A stretch of 64,000 bases of DNA from Arenibacter sp. F26102 (GTDB lineage: Bacteria > Bacteroidota > Bacteroidia > Flavobacteriales > Flavobacteriaceae). The stretch is from the NCBI RefSeq assembly GCF_023015865.1, contig NZ_JALKBC010000004.1:62770-126769 (forward strand). Reading direction: 5' to 3'. Positions 7,602-15,702 of the stretch are shown one piece after another. The translations under genes and the position numbers were made by a program. The notes below the pieces were generated by a model. That model was not told the DNA's origin and did not search any database. It saw only the letters and a list, made by a program, of their open reading frames with translations. Within the stretch, counting starts at the first letter, position 1; every line of letters begins with the position of its first letter.

Positions 7602-8483
7602 TTAAAGTTGAAACTTTAAGATCAACTCATGCGTGCCATCATTATTTGTACTAAGGAATTCCGAAGTGCTGAACTCATAGGCGTATCCAAAATTGATTTT
7701 ATTGTCCAATAGCCCAACTGTTGCAAAGATGGCCAAACTCTCGTCAATCCTATAGTTGCCGCCAAGTTCAAAACGTTCTTCGTATAAAAACGATCCGGTA
7801 AGATCTATCGAAACTGGAGCGCCGCTTGTGATACGACTCAACACTGAGGGGCGTAATTTAAAACTATCAGACAGTTCAAAATCATACCCACCACCTGCAA
7901 AAATTACTAAGTCATCGCTAGCAGCAACTGGAGTTGTTCCGTCTTTTTCATAGCGGTCATTGGATAAAATACCCGGTGCAGATAGCGTTACGTAATATTT
8001 CTCAGCTTTTAGGTAAAAGCCCAGTCCTACATTTGGGCTAAACTTGCTTACATCACTAGTAAAAAGCGGGTCGTTCGTAATTCCCGTTTCACTTAGGTTA
8101 ACATCTAGGAAAGTACCACCAGCCTTTAAACCCGCATAAAGTTTTAGGGTTTCAGAGAGTTTTAGTTTATAGCTAAAATCGGCATATAGGTGGGTTTCAC
8201 CTAATACGAATACCTTATCGTTTACTACGCTAATACCTGCTCCTAAATTGTTGCCAAGTGGTGAGCTGAGATTAAAAGTTTGTGTTTCGGGACCTCCCTG
8301 CACGCCGGACCATTGGCTGCGTACTCCAAAAATGGCATCTGTAGTTTCATTGGCACCAGCATATGCCGGGTTAATGATATTCATATTATAACGGTACAGT
8401 GTAAAATGCGGATCCTGTTGTGCATTGGCAGTAAACCCAAACAGTGTGGTACAAGCGATTAAGATTATTGGTAGATATTTCAT
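7602..8483 (-). CDS. Type IX secretion system membrane protein, PorP/SprF family
   Basis: The 293-residue protein has a signal peptide (cleavage near ANAQQ) and a 14-strand-type outer-membrane beta-barrel. The family signature follows the signal: DPHFTLYRYNMNIINPAYAGA, then RSQWSGVQGGPET. The barrel ends in an aromatic-rich strand and finishes ELILKFQL. PorP/SprF proteins are needed for secretion or anchoring of type IX substrates with type B C-terminal domains, and one is often encoded next to its client. Here the client adhesin gene lies 125 bp upstream in the same direction. An 18-bp-arm terminator follows. Confidence 0.92.
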   Translation of the reverse strand: MKYLPIILIACTTLFGFTANAQQDPHFTLYRYNMNIINPAYAGANETTDAIFGVRSQWSGVQGGPETQTFNLSSPLGNNLGAGISVVNDKVFVLGETHLYADFSYKLKLSETLKLYAGLKAGGTFLDVNLSETGITNDPLFTSDVSKFSPNVGLGFYLKAEKYYVTLSAPGILSNDRYEKDGTTPVAASDDLVIFAGGGYDFELSDSFKLRPSVLSRITSGAPVSIDLTGSFLYEERFELGGNYRIDESLAIFATVGLLDNKINFGYAYEFSTSEFLSTNNDGTHELILKFQL

Positions 8484-8581
8484 GGTATATATTATTTTTA
8501 TTCGGAAATTAATGCCTTACCCTTAGGGTTACGGCGTGTCATTGCCCTGTATTTTTTTATAATGAAGCGTTTATAGTTGGA

Positions 8582-8600
8582 GGTAATTTTTTTAATTACC
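8582..8600. terminator. Hairpin between adhesin and porP genes
   Basis: GGTAATT and AATTACC arms enclose five bases, 8 bp after the adhesin stop on the minus strand. It may be a weak terminator or attenuator that sets porP expression relative to the adhesin. Confidence 0.4.
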
Positions 8601-8608
8601 CGGGTATT

Positions 8609-11422
8609 TTAATAGTTAATATAAATCCAGCCAGATTTATTACCAATCTCCAATGACCCAGTATCAATGACATAGTAGTACGCACCAGTAGGCAATCTTT
8701 TGTTATTACCTATAACCCGTTTTCCATTAGAAATACCTTCCCAATTATTTTGATAATTAGTAGCGCTAAAAACTTCATTACCAGATCGGTTATAAACTTT
8801 TATAATGTGGTTGGGAAATGCATCTAGATTCTCAATTACCCAACTATCGTTTATACCGTCACCATTGGGAGAAAAGCCTTTGGGTACCATTATGGCAGAA
8901 TCTTGGGTGTCTTTTTCAACAGAAACGACTGCACTACTAGTATTACCAGCTGCATCGGTTATGTTAACTGTAATAGTGACTATACCGTCTTGTAGATCAC
9001 TAATATCAATACCAGAAAAGGTTTGGCTTGCGGATGTAATGTCTCCCGAACCGGTTACTGACGCACCATTGTCATCGGCGATGGTAAAACCATAAGTTGC
9101 ACCAACTTCAGCATCGGTTAGCGAAAAACTGAAGCTATTCTGATTATCGACAGAAATAGAATTCTGAGCAATGGAGATGGTAGGAGTTTCTGGGGATGTA
9201 GTATCTACCACGTTCACGGTTCTTGTAACCTCTGTTGCGGAATTACCCGAAGCATTCATGGCATTGTACGTAATACTATAACTTCCTACAGCATCAATAA
9301 ACGCATTGTCATTTATTACAACCGTTGAACCATCATCAGTAGTGGCGCCCAATTCTGTGTAACCGGCCCCTAGTTCAATAATTTGTGGATTAGCTCCAGT
9401 CAGAGTGATAACGGGAAATGTAGAATCTACCACGTTAACGGTTCTAGTGACTTCTGTTGCTATATTTCCTGCGCTATCAACGGAATTGTAGCTTATACTA
9501 TAACTTCCTACAGCATCTAAGAATGCACTATCATCTATTGTAACGGTTGAACCTTCATCTGTTGTTGCGCCCAATTCTATATAACCTTCCCCCAGTTCTA
9601 TAATTTGTGGATTAGCTCCGGTTAAGGTTATTACTGGTGCAATTACATTTTTTAGTTGAGTATCCGTCGCTGCATCTCCGATATTTCCTGCAGTGTCTGT
9701 TAAAGTAACGGATAGGGTAATTGTGCCTTCGGCTAGCCCACTGATATCTATTCCCGTAATTTGGTCTGTTGTACTAGCAATAGTTCCAGACCCTGTAACG
9801 GTTTCTGTACCTTCAGTAGAACTAAGAGTATATTTATAGGTGGCACCAACTTCAGCGTCAGTAAATGTGAAGCTTATAGCATCTATATTATTGGCCGTTA
9901 TAGGGTTTTGATCAATAACTACCGTATATCCTGTTGGTGTTTCATAATCTATAGTTATTTCATTAGTTGTAGAATCGGTTGCCGAAAGCCCTACTAAGTC
10001 TGTAACTGTAGCTACTACCTCATAACTTACTCCATCTACAAATGTGCCCAATGAGCCATTTGCCGGTGTAGCCGAATCCGTATTTAAAGTCCAGTTTCCA
10101 TTTTCGTTTGGCACTACATTATAAGTAGCTCCATTTATGGTTACTGTCATCGTTTCTCCTGAAGGTAAAGCAGTATTTGAACCGTTCGTTCCTGTAATTA
10201 TAGGAGTTTCGTTTGTTATCATAGCCACTACTGTGGGAGTAGTTGGCGCTTGGTTATCTATAACATACCTGTCATTATTTGTACCTGTAGGCACCATATT
10301 TGTTAACAAATTACTGGAGGCATCTGCGATGTCTTGGCCACTTGCAAAATTCAATATAACCGTGCCATTTAATGTTGCTAAATCACCACCTGATGTAGTT
10401 ACTCTATAGACATTACCACTTGGGTTTGTAACCGACGTAATTGTAGCCGTAGAACCACTGATTAAAAAATCTGCTGCAGTTACATTAGAGACTGCGCTAT
10501 CAAAAGTGACATCCCAAATTAATGCATCAGCGTTTGTAGGACTATTTGTAGGGGATTGCCTTGTAATACTAGTTATAAGTGGAGCTTGATTATCCAACAC
10601 AAACGTGTTATCATTTGTGCCTGTAGGGGTGGTATTCGTTAACGCAGCGCCATTGCTATTTTGTATGTCCTGTCCAGGCGAAAAACCTAAAGTAACCGTG
10701 GCATTTAATGTTGCTAAATCGCCCCCCGATGTTGTTACCCTATAGACATTACCGCTAGGGTTTGTAACCGAAGCAATGGTAGCCGTTGTACCACTAAGAG
10801 CAAAATCTGTTGCATCTACGTTCGACACGGCTGCGTCAAAAGTAACATCCCAACTTAAAGTGTCTGCGTTTGTAGGACTGTTGGTAGGGGATTGTCGTAT
10901 AATACTGGTTACTTTGGGATCAACGGCGGCAAATACAAGATTATCTATACCAACTCTATAATTATTTACACTATATGATACTACTATACTCGTAACATTG
11001 CTCCAATCGGAAGGTGTAAATGTAGCTATCGCCCCGACAATTGCTCCATCATTATCAGCAATGCTAATGGGTGTGCCAATATTAGGTGTAAATACATATG
11101 GATTACCTGTAGAATTGTTTGTAAACTCTCCAATTTGAAAGCTAGAGATGTTTATGGCAGTATTAAAAGTTACAGTATAAGTATTACTACCTGCCATAAT
11201 ACCTGGATCCAAAAAACCAGAGGAAACGCCGTTTAGGTTACCGCCATCGCTTCGGGTGGCGGTTAAAGTAGTAGTGCCATCATCAGCAGTAGTTTGAACA
11301 GTTGGTGTTCCACCACCTGTATAAATACTCATTGTAAATTTACCACCTTGGGCAAAAGTTACTGTTGTTAACAGAAATAGTAATACTGAAAATAAGGTTG
11401 TTTTAGTGCGTTTGCTTTTCAT
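8609..11422 (-). CDS. Large secreted adhesin with Ig-like repeats and a type B type IX secretion C-terminal domain
   Basis: The 937-residue protein has a signal peptide (cleavage near TFAQG). An N-terminal beta domain of about 150 residues is followed by two near-identical units of about 105 residues starting RQSPTNSPTNAD, further bacterial Ig-like domains, two DUF5011-like units starting ITLTGANPQIIELG, and a final Ig-like unit. The end (VPKGFSPNGDGINDSWVIEN, then the YYYVID region) is the gliding-motility-associated type B sorting domain. It is therefore a surface or secreted protein exported by the type IX system, likely with the PorP/SprF protein encoded downstream. The internal repeats make length variation by recombination likely. 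Ligand unknown. Confidence 0.92.
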   Translation of the reverse strand: MKSKRTKTTLFSVLLFLLTTVTFAQGGKFTMSIYTGGGTPTVQTTADDGTTTLTATRSDGGNLNGVSSGFLDPGIMAGSNTYTVTFNTAINISSFQIGEFTNNSTGNPYVFTPNIGTPISIADNDGAIVGAIATFTPSDWSNVTSIVVSYSVNNYRVGIDNLVFAAVDPKVTSIIRQSPTNSPTNADTLSWDVTFDAAVSNVDATDFALSGTTATIASVTNPSGNVYRVTTSGGDLATLNATVTLGFSPGQDIQNSNGAALTNTTPTGTNDNTFVLDNQAPLITSITRQSPTNSPTNADALIWDVTFDSAVSNVTAADFLISGSTATITSVTNPSGNVYRVTTSGGDLATLNGTVILNFASGQDIADASSNLLTNMVPTGTNNDRYVIDNQAPTTPTVVAMITNETPIITGTNGSNTALPSGETMTVTINGATYNVVPNENGNWTLNTDSATPANGSLGTFVDGVSYEVVATVTDLVGLSATDSTTNEITIDYETPTGYTVVIDQNPITANNIDAISFTFTDAEVGATYKYTLSSTEGTETVTGSGTIASTTDQITGIDISGLAEGTITLSVTLTDTAGNIGDAATDTQLKNVIAPVITLTGANPQIIELGEGYIELGATTDEGSTVTIDDSAFLDAVGSYSISYNSVDSAGNIATEVTRTVNVVDSTFPVITLTGANPQIIELGAGYTELGATTDDGSTVVINDNAFIDAVGSYSITYNAMNASGNSATEVTRTVNVVDTTSPETPTISIAQNSISVDNQNSFSFSLTDAEVGATYGFTIADDNGASVTGSGDITSASQTFSGIDISDLQDGIVTITVNITDAAGNTSSAVVSVEKDTQDSAIMVPKGFSPNGDGINDSWVIENLDAFPNHIIKVYNRSGNEVFSATNYQNNWEGISNGKRVIGNNKRLPTGAYYYVIDTGSLEIGNKSGWIYINY

Positions 11423-11675
11423 AATTATTTGTAACTAATGGTCTTGATTAAAATGTAATTTTGGTGCTCGATTTTCTATTCTTGCCTTTAAGGCCGCAAA
11501 CATAGATGAATGGTGTAAGAAAAATCTTAGTTTGTTGTGAATTGCAATATTGTATCTGTGAATCGATAAAAAGTTGTGGTTGCAAGATGAAATATCGCTT
11601 TTAATGCCAATTTTGACAGGGCTGGAACAAATTGGAGTTCCGATTACTTTATGGTTTTTGTCTTAGGCTTATTGG

Positions 11676-11776
11676 TAACCAAATAAGAAGAGTGGCTAGA
11701 TTTATTTGAGGATAACAAGAAAAAATTCCAAGACTTACAAACCCAAATAACCCTAACTGACAAACAAATTGATTAG
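11676..11776 (+). pseudogene. Restriction-modification C-terminal fragment, copy 2
   Basis: The translation reads EEWLDLFEDNKKKFQDLQ, then DKQID and a stop (TAG at 11774-11776). It is homologous to the remnant at 7331-7488 and slightly less divergent from the family over its first half, but it is cut before the MVYxLYGL signature. A different broken gene follows directly. Confidence 0.55.
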
Positions 11777-11793
11777 AACAGATAAAAAATACT

Positions 11794-12107
11794 GTGACCT
11801 ACATTGTAAAAGTGCCTATTAATAACAAAGGGCAAAAGAAAACCCAGAACGGTTTTACGATAAAGTAGACAACCAATTAAGGCTCAACCGTAAAATATGG
11901 AAAGAATTTAATAAGGGAGGCAAAGTAACCGTAAGGGCTGAAGTATTGTTGAAATTGGGTTTTGACCCCAAATTTTTCACCCATTATTGGAAGAACCAAA
12001 AAGGGGCTGTTTACTTCTTCGTTTATGAATACGGATTTCGGAGAAAATCCGAAAACGGAAAGGACAAGTATGTTCTAGTAATATGGCAAGACTATATGGG
12101 AAAATAG
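11794..12107 (+). pseudogene. Frameshifted small gene, unidentified
   Basis: A GTG at 11794 opens a frame reading TYIVKVPINNKGQKK; the sense then moves to another frame, open from 11826 to TAG at 12105-12107 (NPERFYDKVDNQLRLNRKIW, then FDPKFFTHYWKNQKGAVYFF and YVLVIWQDYMGK). One base change near 11826-11841 restores a protein of about 104 residues. The second half is coherent and aromatic-rich. Family not recognised. It is the only rightward gene-like sequence between 7.5 and 35 kb other than its neighbouring fragment. Confidence 0.5.
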
Positions 12108-12124
12108 ATTTCGATAGAAGGACT

Positions 12125-12142
12125 ATCCTTTATTTGAACTTT
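12125..12142 (-). repeat. Stop-codon-linked 18-bp motif
   Basis: Consensus copy on the minus strand. A variant copy lies 39 bp away at 12181-12198 and overlaps the stop of the 117-residue gene (AAAAGTCTAAATAAGAAT). Confidence 0.6.
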
Positions 12143-12184
12143 CGATTTTCTATATGTTCGCCGACAATGTGTCCTTACTCATTC

Positions 12185-12538
12185 TTATTTAGACTTTTGA
12201 TTTGACAAAATTCTAAGCTTTTCAAAATATTTATCCCAAAGTGTAGCTTCATATTCTAAATGATTTGATGGATTCGTGGCATCGTCATAGAAAAATACCT
12301 TTGTTATTATATTATTATCATCCATATGAACAGAGGTAGGTCCATCTGCTAGTACCATTAATAATTTATCCGAAAGCGTACCATAATTAGTATAAATAAA
12401 ATCTTCTTCAGGAATATGCTTGAACAAATCATTTTCTCCTAAAGGCTTATATTCCCTGTTAAAAGCTGTCCAATGACCTTTATCGTTTCTTTTAATGCCG
12501 TAAGGCAAATTGATTTTGAAAAAATTACTGAGTGCCAT
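12185..12538 (-). CDS. Hypothetical protein, 117 residues
   Basis: Family not recognised. It is a soluble mixed alpha/beta protein rich in aromatics, with GHWTAFNREYKPLGENDLF and IITKVFFYDDATNPSNH. The length and layout resemble the many single-domain unknowns of cassette arrays or of immunity-protein sets. The stop codon lies inside a variant of the 18-bp motif, with a consensus copy 43 bp further. A broken small gene lies 5 bp upstream and was probably co-transcribed. Confidence 0.55.
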   Translation of the reverse strand: MALSNFFKINLPYGIKRNDKGHWTAFNREYKPLGENDLFKHIPEEDFIYTNYGTLSDKLLMVLADGPTSVHMDDNNIITKVFFYDDATNPSNHLEYEATLWDKYFEKLRILSNQKSK

Positions 12539-12543
12539 ATTTA

Positions 12544-12741
12544 TTAAATTTTAAGATCTTCCCAACCGTTTTTATCATCTCTATCGTCAAGCATACCCCT
12601 ACTTAATGCTTCATAAAATATTGTGATTGTAGGCTTTGCACAAGAGCAAGTGTCGGTATGTCCGTAATAACAAATTTTGTCTCCGAACTCGATTTTGCCT
12701 TTATTTATTAATTCTTACCATTTATGATATCTACTTTCCAT
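12544..12741 (-). pseudogene. Small gene with early in-frame stop
   Basis: From ATG at 12741 the frame reads MESRYHKW, then TAA at 12715-12717, then 56 more residues (ELINKGKIEFGDKICYYGHT, then TCSCAKPT and WEDLKI) to the stop at 12544. The CSC pair plus an upstream CYYGH could bind metal. The start of the 117-residue gene follows within 6 bp. Family not recognised; a nonsense mutation or sequence error explains the stop. Confidence 0.5.
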
Positions 12742-12808
12742 ATTTATTTGAATTTTCACTTTGTACTTTTTTGCCGATATGGACAGCCTCCTCAATATGG
12801 ACCAATCT

Positions 12809-13258
12809 TCAAAGTAATCTTTTGTCCCAATTGAAATCCTCAAAACCTTCTATGGTTATTTCTGAAAAATCCGGGTGTTGTGTATTAAGGACAAAATTAA
12901 ATTCCTGTTTAATAATTGCGGAAGGTACTTTTAACACTGTACTGCTCCTTTTCGAATACCAATCACTCCCATATTTTTGTGTGGTATATCTATTCTCTAA
13001 CAAATGCCAATCAATCACTAGCTTCCTTGTATCCACAGTATGTATAAAGTTGTTTTTGTCAGGGATGTTTATAATTACCATTTTGTATTTAATTCCCTCC
13101 ATAATCGCATTTCTATGTGCGACTAGTTCAAGTGTGGCCAATGACCGACTTGATGAAGCATAGATAACATATTGCTTTTCCATATTCCACCGATTGGTCC
13201 TACCTGAGGCCTCAAGTTTTTCGGCGTATTTTTCCCTTGTTATCCTAAATAACTTCAT
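12809..13258 (-). CDS. RES-domain toxin (NAD+ phosphorylase family)
   Basis: The 149-residue protein matches the RES domain: MKLFRITREKYA with the conserved Arg, GRTNRWNMEKQYVIYASSSR with the second Arg and the Ser/Tyr region, and a following LATLELVAH with the conserved Glu. RES toxins degrade NAD+ and are paired with Xre/MbcA antitoxins. The ATG at 13258 directly abuts the stop of the antitoxin gene upstream, the usual antitoxin-first order. It should act in the cytoplasm and be held inactive by its partner. Confidence 0.88.
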   Translation of the reverse strand: MKLFRITREKYAEKLEASGRTNRWNMEKQYVIYASSSRSLATLELVAHRNAIMEGIKYKMVIINIPDKNNFIHTVDTRKLVIDWHLLENRYTTQKYGSDWYSKRSSTVLKVPSAIIKQEFNFVLNTQHPDFSEITIEGFEDFNWDKRLL

Positions 13259-13681
13259 TTATATGTTATCTCCGTATTCAATGGCAACAAGGCGGTCGTC
13301 TATCATCCTTATTCCACTAATGGTATTCAAGAATTCAATAGGTTTCCTATTGTCCAGGAATACATTTTTGCTATCTAGCCAATGACTGAACCCCTCTTCC
13401 GAACCGAATACTTCGGAACCATGCCTGAGAAGTGAAATAAGCATAAGAATATGTTCTTTGGTGTCTACTTTGGTTTTCGAAATATCCTTTGTATAGCTGA
13501 CGAATGTTTTTGGAGCTAGGTTCAACAAGGATGAAAGAATCTTATCACTCGTATTGGCCTTAGCCCTTAAAACTCTGACGTGGCCTGAATTAAACTTGTT
13601 CTTTTCCAAATAATTCACGACCCAAGAAGGATCAAGTTCTATAGGAATACTTTTAAATATGTTTTTTTCAGCAAGGACCAT
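13259..13681 (-). CDS. Xre/MbcA/ParS-type antitoxin of the RES toxin
   Basis: The 140-residue protein has an N-terminal Xre-like helical region (residues 30-85) and the C-terminal toxin-binding domain (former DUF2384): GSEEGFSHWLDSKNVFLDNR, then PIEFLNTISGIRMIDDRL. The antitoxin neutralises the RES enzyme and probably represses the pair's promoter. It is the first gene of the pair, with 90 bp of AT-rich sequence upstream that would hold the promoter. Confidence 0.88.
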   Translation of the reverse strand: MVLAEKNIFKSIPIELDPSWVVNYLEKNKFNSGHVRVLRAKANTSDKILSSLLNLAPKTFVSYTKDISKTKVDTKEHILMLISLLRHGSEVFGSEEGFSHWLDSKNVFLDNRKPIEFLNTISGIRMIDDRLVAIEYGDNI

Positions 13682-13750
13682 TGTGGTAATTTTACATTAT
13701 TATATACGTAAATTTACTAATTCTGAATGAAATCACCAAAATTTAAAAAT

Positions 13751-13767
13751 TACCTTTATTTAACTTT
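13751..13767 (-). repeat. Stop-codon-linked motif, variant copy
   Basis: The minus strand reads AAAGTTAAATAAAGGTA, one base shorter than consensus. It starts 4 bp after the TAA of the receiver-domain gene at 13772. Confidence 0.5.
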
Positions 13768-13771
13768 GGTA

Positions 13772-14110
13772 TTAATCCTCGGTCCTTAAATGTTTTATAT
13801 AGTTATTCAAAAGCCCCTTTATTTGTTCAGCGGCAACCGGATTTGCAGAATGAACCATAAAATCTAGATTTCTTAAGTCTAGTCCAGATTTATAGACAAG
13901 CCATTTCGCCGCGGCTAATCCATCTGGGGCAACTTTGCCATCTTCTCCCAGTCCAAGATCATTGTCGAAACTTATATAATTTGGAAGTCCATTTTTTTCT
14001 ATGTATCCAACAAATTCATCATAAGTGCGAACAATATCGAACTCAGATTCCATTGTTTTATTATATACCATTTCAATGGTTCTTATATCATCTAAGAATA
14101 ACTTCTTCAA
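13772..14110 (-). CDS. Stand-alone receiver domain of the cyclic-phosphate-processing type (cPP-Rec)
   Basis: The 112-residue protein begins MKKLFLDDIRT, the two acidic residues of a receiver domain, then has FDNDLGLG for the central acidic strand end and MVHSANPVAA for the strand beta-4/loop. This matches the cyclic-phosphate-processing receiver family described for small stand-alone Rec proteins linked to nucleotide or RNA ligation and processing systems. The start overlaps the end of the membrane-protein gene by 4 bp (ATGA), so the two are coupled. Function in this context is unknown. Confidence 0.7.
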   Translation of the reverse strand: MKKLFLDDIRTIEMVYNKTMESEFDIVRTYDEFVGYIEKNGLPNYISFDNDLGLGEDGKVAPDGLAAAKWLVYKSGLDLRNLDFMVHSANPVAAEQIKGLLNNYIKHLRTED

Positions 14111-14823
14111 TTTTTACATCGTTTAATTGAACTTTGATGCCTCAATTCTTTGTTGCCGGTAGTACTTCTTCTGTAGTTTCTTAGTGTCAGGATATGTGAT
14201 AAAACCACAAGAGGAACTACAAAAGCAGGTAAATATACATACGGAAAATGCAATACAGCAATGTTTGGTTGGTCGAATGCAAATTTCTGTAAAGGTAATG
14301 GTGATGAAAGTATTGCGATAGCAATAATGAATAGAAGAAAACCCAGTCCAAGGATATTCCAAGCTAAAATAAAATATTTCGACAATATGTTCTTTGAAAG
14401 TAACAAATACAGCATCAATATTATAGCTGATATGCCCATAAAGATATCAAAATTCCAACCTTTGAAGGTCATTAAGACTGGTACTTTTCTTTCTATATAT
14501 AATTGATATAGCACAAGCTCTATCGGCAAACGAAGTGTATGAATGGCTAATAAAAGGCTTAAATTCAGTTGGTTTTTTTTTACTATTACGTAAAAAATTA
14601 CAGACAAAATAATTGCACCTAATAGTATCAATATGAATCTTGGTGGCTTTGCCAGTGTGTTCGTAAAATATCCACTTAACGAAACAATACCAACAAGAAC
14701 AACCCATAAAGTAGTCAAAGTCAAAAACCTTTTGTCCTTTCCTGTTCCGATATAGAACAGCGCAAAAGACAAAAGGGTGATTGATATAAATACAGATGAC
14801 AACATAATTTCATTAATTGCCAA
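14107..14823 (-). CDS. Multipass membrane protein of unknown function
   Basis: The 238-residue protein has about seven hydrophobic helices (near residues 7-25, 33-51, 62-82, 86-106, 127-143, 149-172 and 190-212) and a polar, basic C-terminal tail (YRRSTTGNKELRH). The topology resembles small permease-like or sensor-like seven-helix proteins, but no family signature is recognised. It overlaps the DUF1569 gene upstream by 11 bp and the receiver gene downstream by 4 bp, so all three are translationally linked. Confidence 0.6.
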   Translation of the reverse strand: MAINEIMLSSVFISITLLSFALFYIGTGKDKRFLTLTTLWVVLVGIVSLSGYFTNTLAKPPRFILILLGAIILSVIFYVIVKKNQLNLSLLLAIHTLRLPIELVLYQLYIERKVPVLMTFKGWNFDIFMGISAIILMLYLLLSKNILSKYFILAWNILGLGFLLFIIAIAILSSPLPLQKFAFDQPNIAVLHFPYVYLPAFVVPLVVLSHILTLRNYRRSTTGNKELRHQSSIKRCKN

Positions 14824-15256
14824 ACTGCCTTAAATGATGGTCAGTATGTTTGTAAACATAATTTCCGATTTGTTCTTTTGTCATTTTTCCGAAAAATGGA
14901 TGTACAAAATTGGGATTTAAAAAAGTAGAATAGGATCTCAAAAGCTCAATCCATTTTGTTTTTTCATTTTCAAAATTTCCTGTTCCTTTAATTTTCATTT
15001 CAGGATGGGTTGGTTGATTAGGTTTCATTGTATTTTCATTTTTCAAAATGCCTTTTAAAGCCATACTTCCAAATAATCTGCCAATAAACAAACGTTTGTA
15101 TTGCTTCTTTCCTTGAAACATTTCTTCGCTCATTGTGCAATGCTTGAGCATTTGGTAAGCGTCCATTTTACCCCATTGCGCATCGGCATTTACTTGTAGT
15201 GATTTTATTCTTTGCACTAATTCATCAATAGTATTTCTGTCAAAAATAGTTTTCAT
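14813..15256 (-). CDS. DUF1569 (DinB-like) family protein
   Basis: The protein has 147 residues from ATG 15256; the open frame extends 33 residues further into the YciI-family gene, but the sequence there is not protein-like for the family and MKTIFDRN is the natural start. Signatures are WGKMDAYQMLKHC near residue 27, GKKQYKRLFIGRLF and the final NYVYKHTDHHLRQFGN with a histidine cluster, as in the DinB/DUF1569 four-helix-bundle superfamily, which often binds metal. Substrate unknown. It lies 10 bp after the YciI-family gene. Confidence 0.78.
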   Translation of the reverse strand: MKTIFDRNTIDELVQRIKSLQVNADAQWGKMDAYQMLKHCTMSEEMFQGKKQYKRLFIGRLFGSMALKGILKNENTMKPNQPTHPEMKIKGTGNFENEKTKWIELLRSYSTFLNPNFVHPFFGKMTKEQIGNYVYKHTDHHLRQFGN

Positions 15257-15266
15257 AATTATGCTT

Positions 15267-15617
15267 TTAAGTTTGCATTGGAATGATGTTTCTAACTTCA
15301 ACCGAACCGCCCAATGATAAAACAGGACACCCTTTGGCAATTTCTGAAGCTTCACTTAGAGATGAGGCTTTAACCACCATATTTCCCATAAGTGTTTGAT
15401 TATTTGAAATGTTTATACAATTTGTGGCTTCCAAACTAGGATTGATTAAAATGCCTTCAAATCCTAAGCGACTGGTGCTTATTAGTTTTGCTTGTGAAGC
15501 AATTCCACCTATGAAAGTTCCCCATTGTTGTTGCATTTGAGAAACTTGCTCTTGAGTTGGCTGTTGTTCGCTAGGTTGCATTCGAAATAGCAACATATAA
15601 TCTTGTAATTGTTTCAT
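15267..15617 (-). CDS. YciI-like (YCII-related domain) protein
   Basis: The 116-residue protein begins MKQLQDYMLLFRM and contains QMQQQWGTFIGGIASQAKL and the end LSEASEIAKGCPVLSLGGSV, the ferredoxin-like alpha/beta pattern of the YCII family (DGPF-type proteins), small enzymes of largely unknown reaction. It sits between a Crp/Fnr regulator gene 85 bp upstream and the DUF1569 gene 10 bp downstream, a common Bacteroidota neighbourhood. Confidence 0.8.
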   Translation of the reverse strand: MKQLQDYMLLFRMQPSEQQPTQEQVSQMQQQWGTFIGGIASQAKLISTSRLGFEGILINPSLEATNCINISNNQTLMGNMVVKASSLSEASEIAKGCPVLSLGGSVEVRNIIPMQT

Positions 15618-15702
15618 TTTTTGAAAGTTTTATTTATTTATGATTGATAAGGCAAAGCTATCGTCATTGGAAAAAACAAAACTTGTCATAGGGCAAGAAA
15701 AG

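Noticed and set aside
12636-13163. 175-residue plus-strand frame opposite the RES toxin
   Set aside because: The minus-strand RES domain explains the sequence; the plus-strand translation is a hydrophobic shadow.
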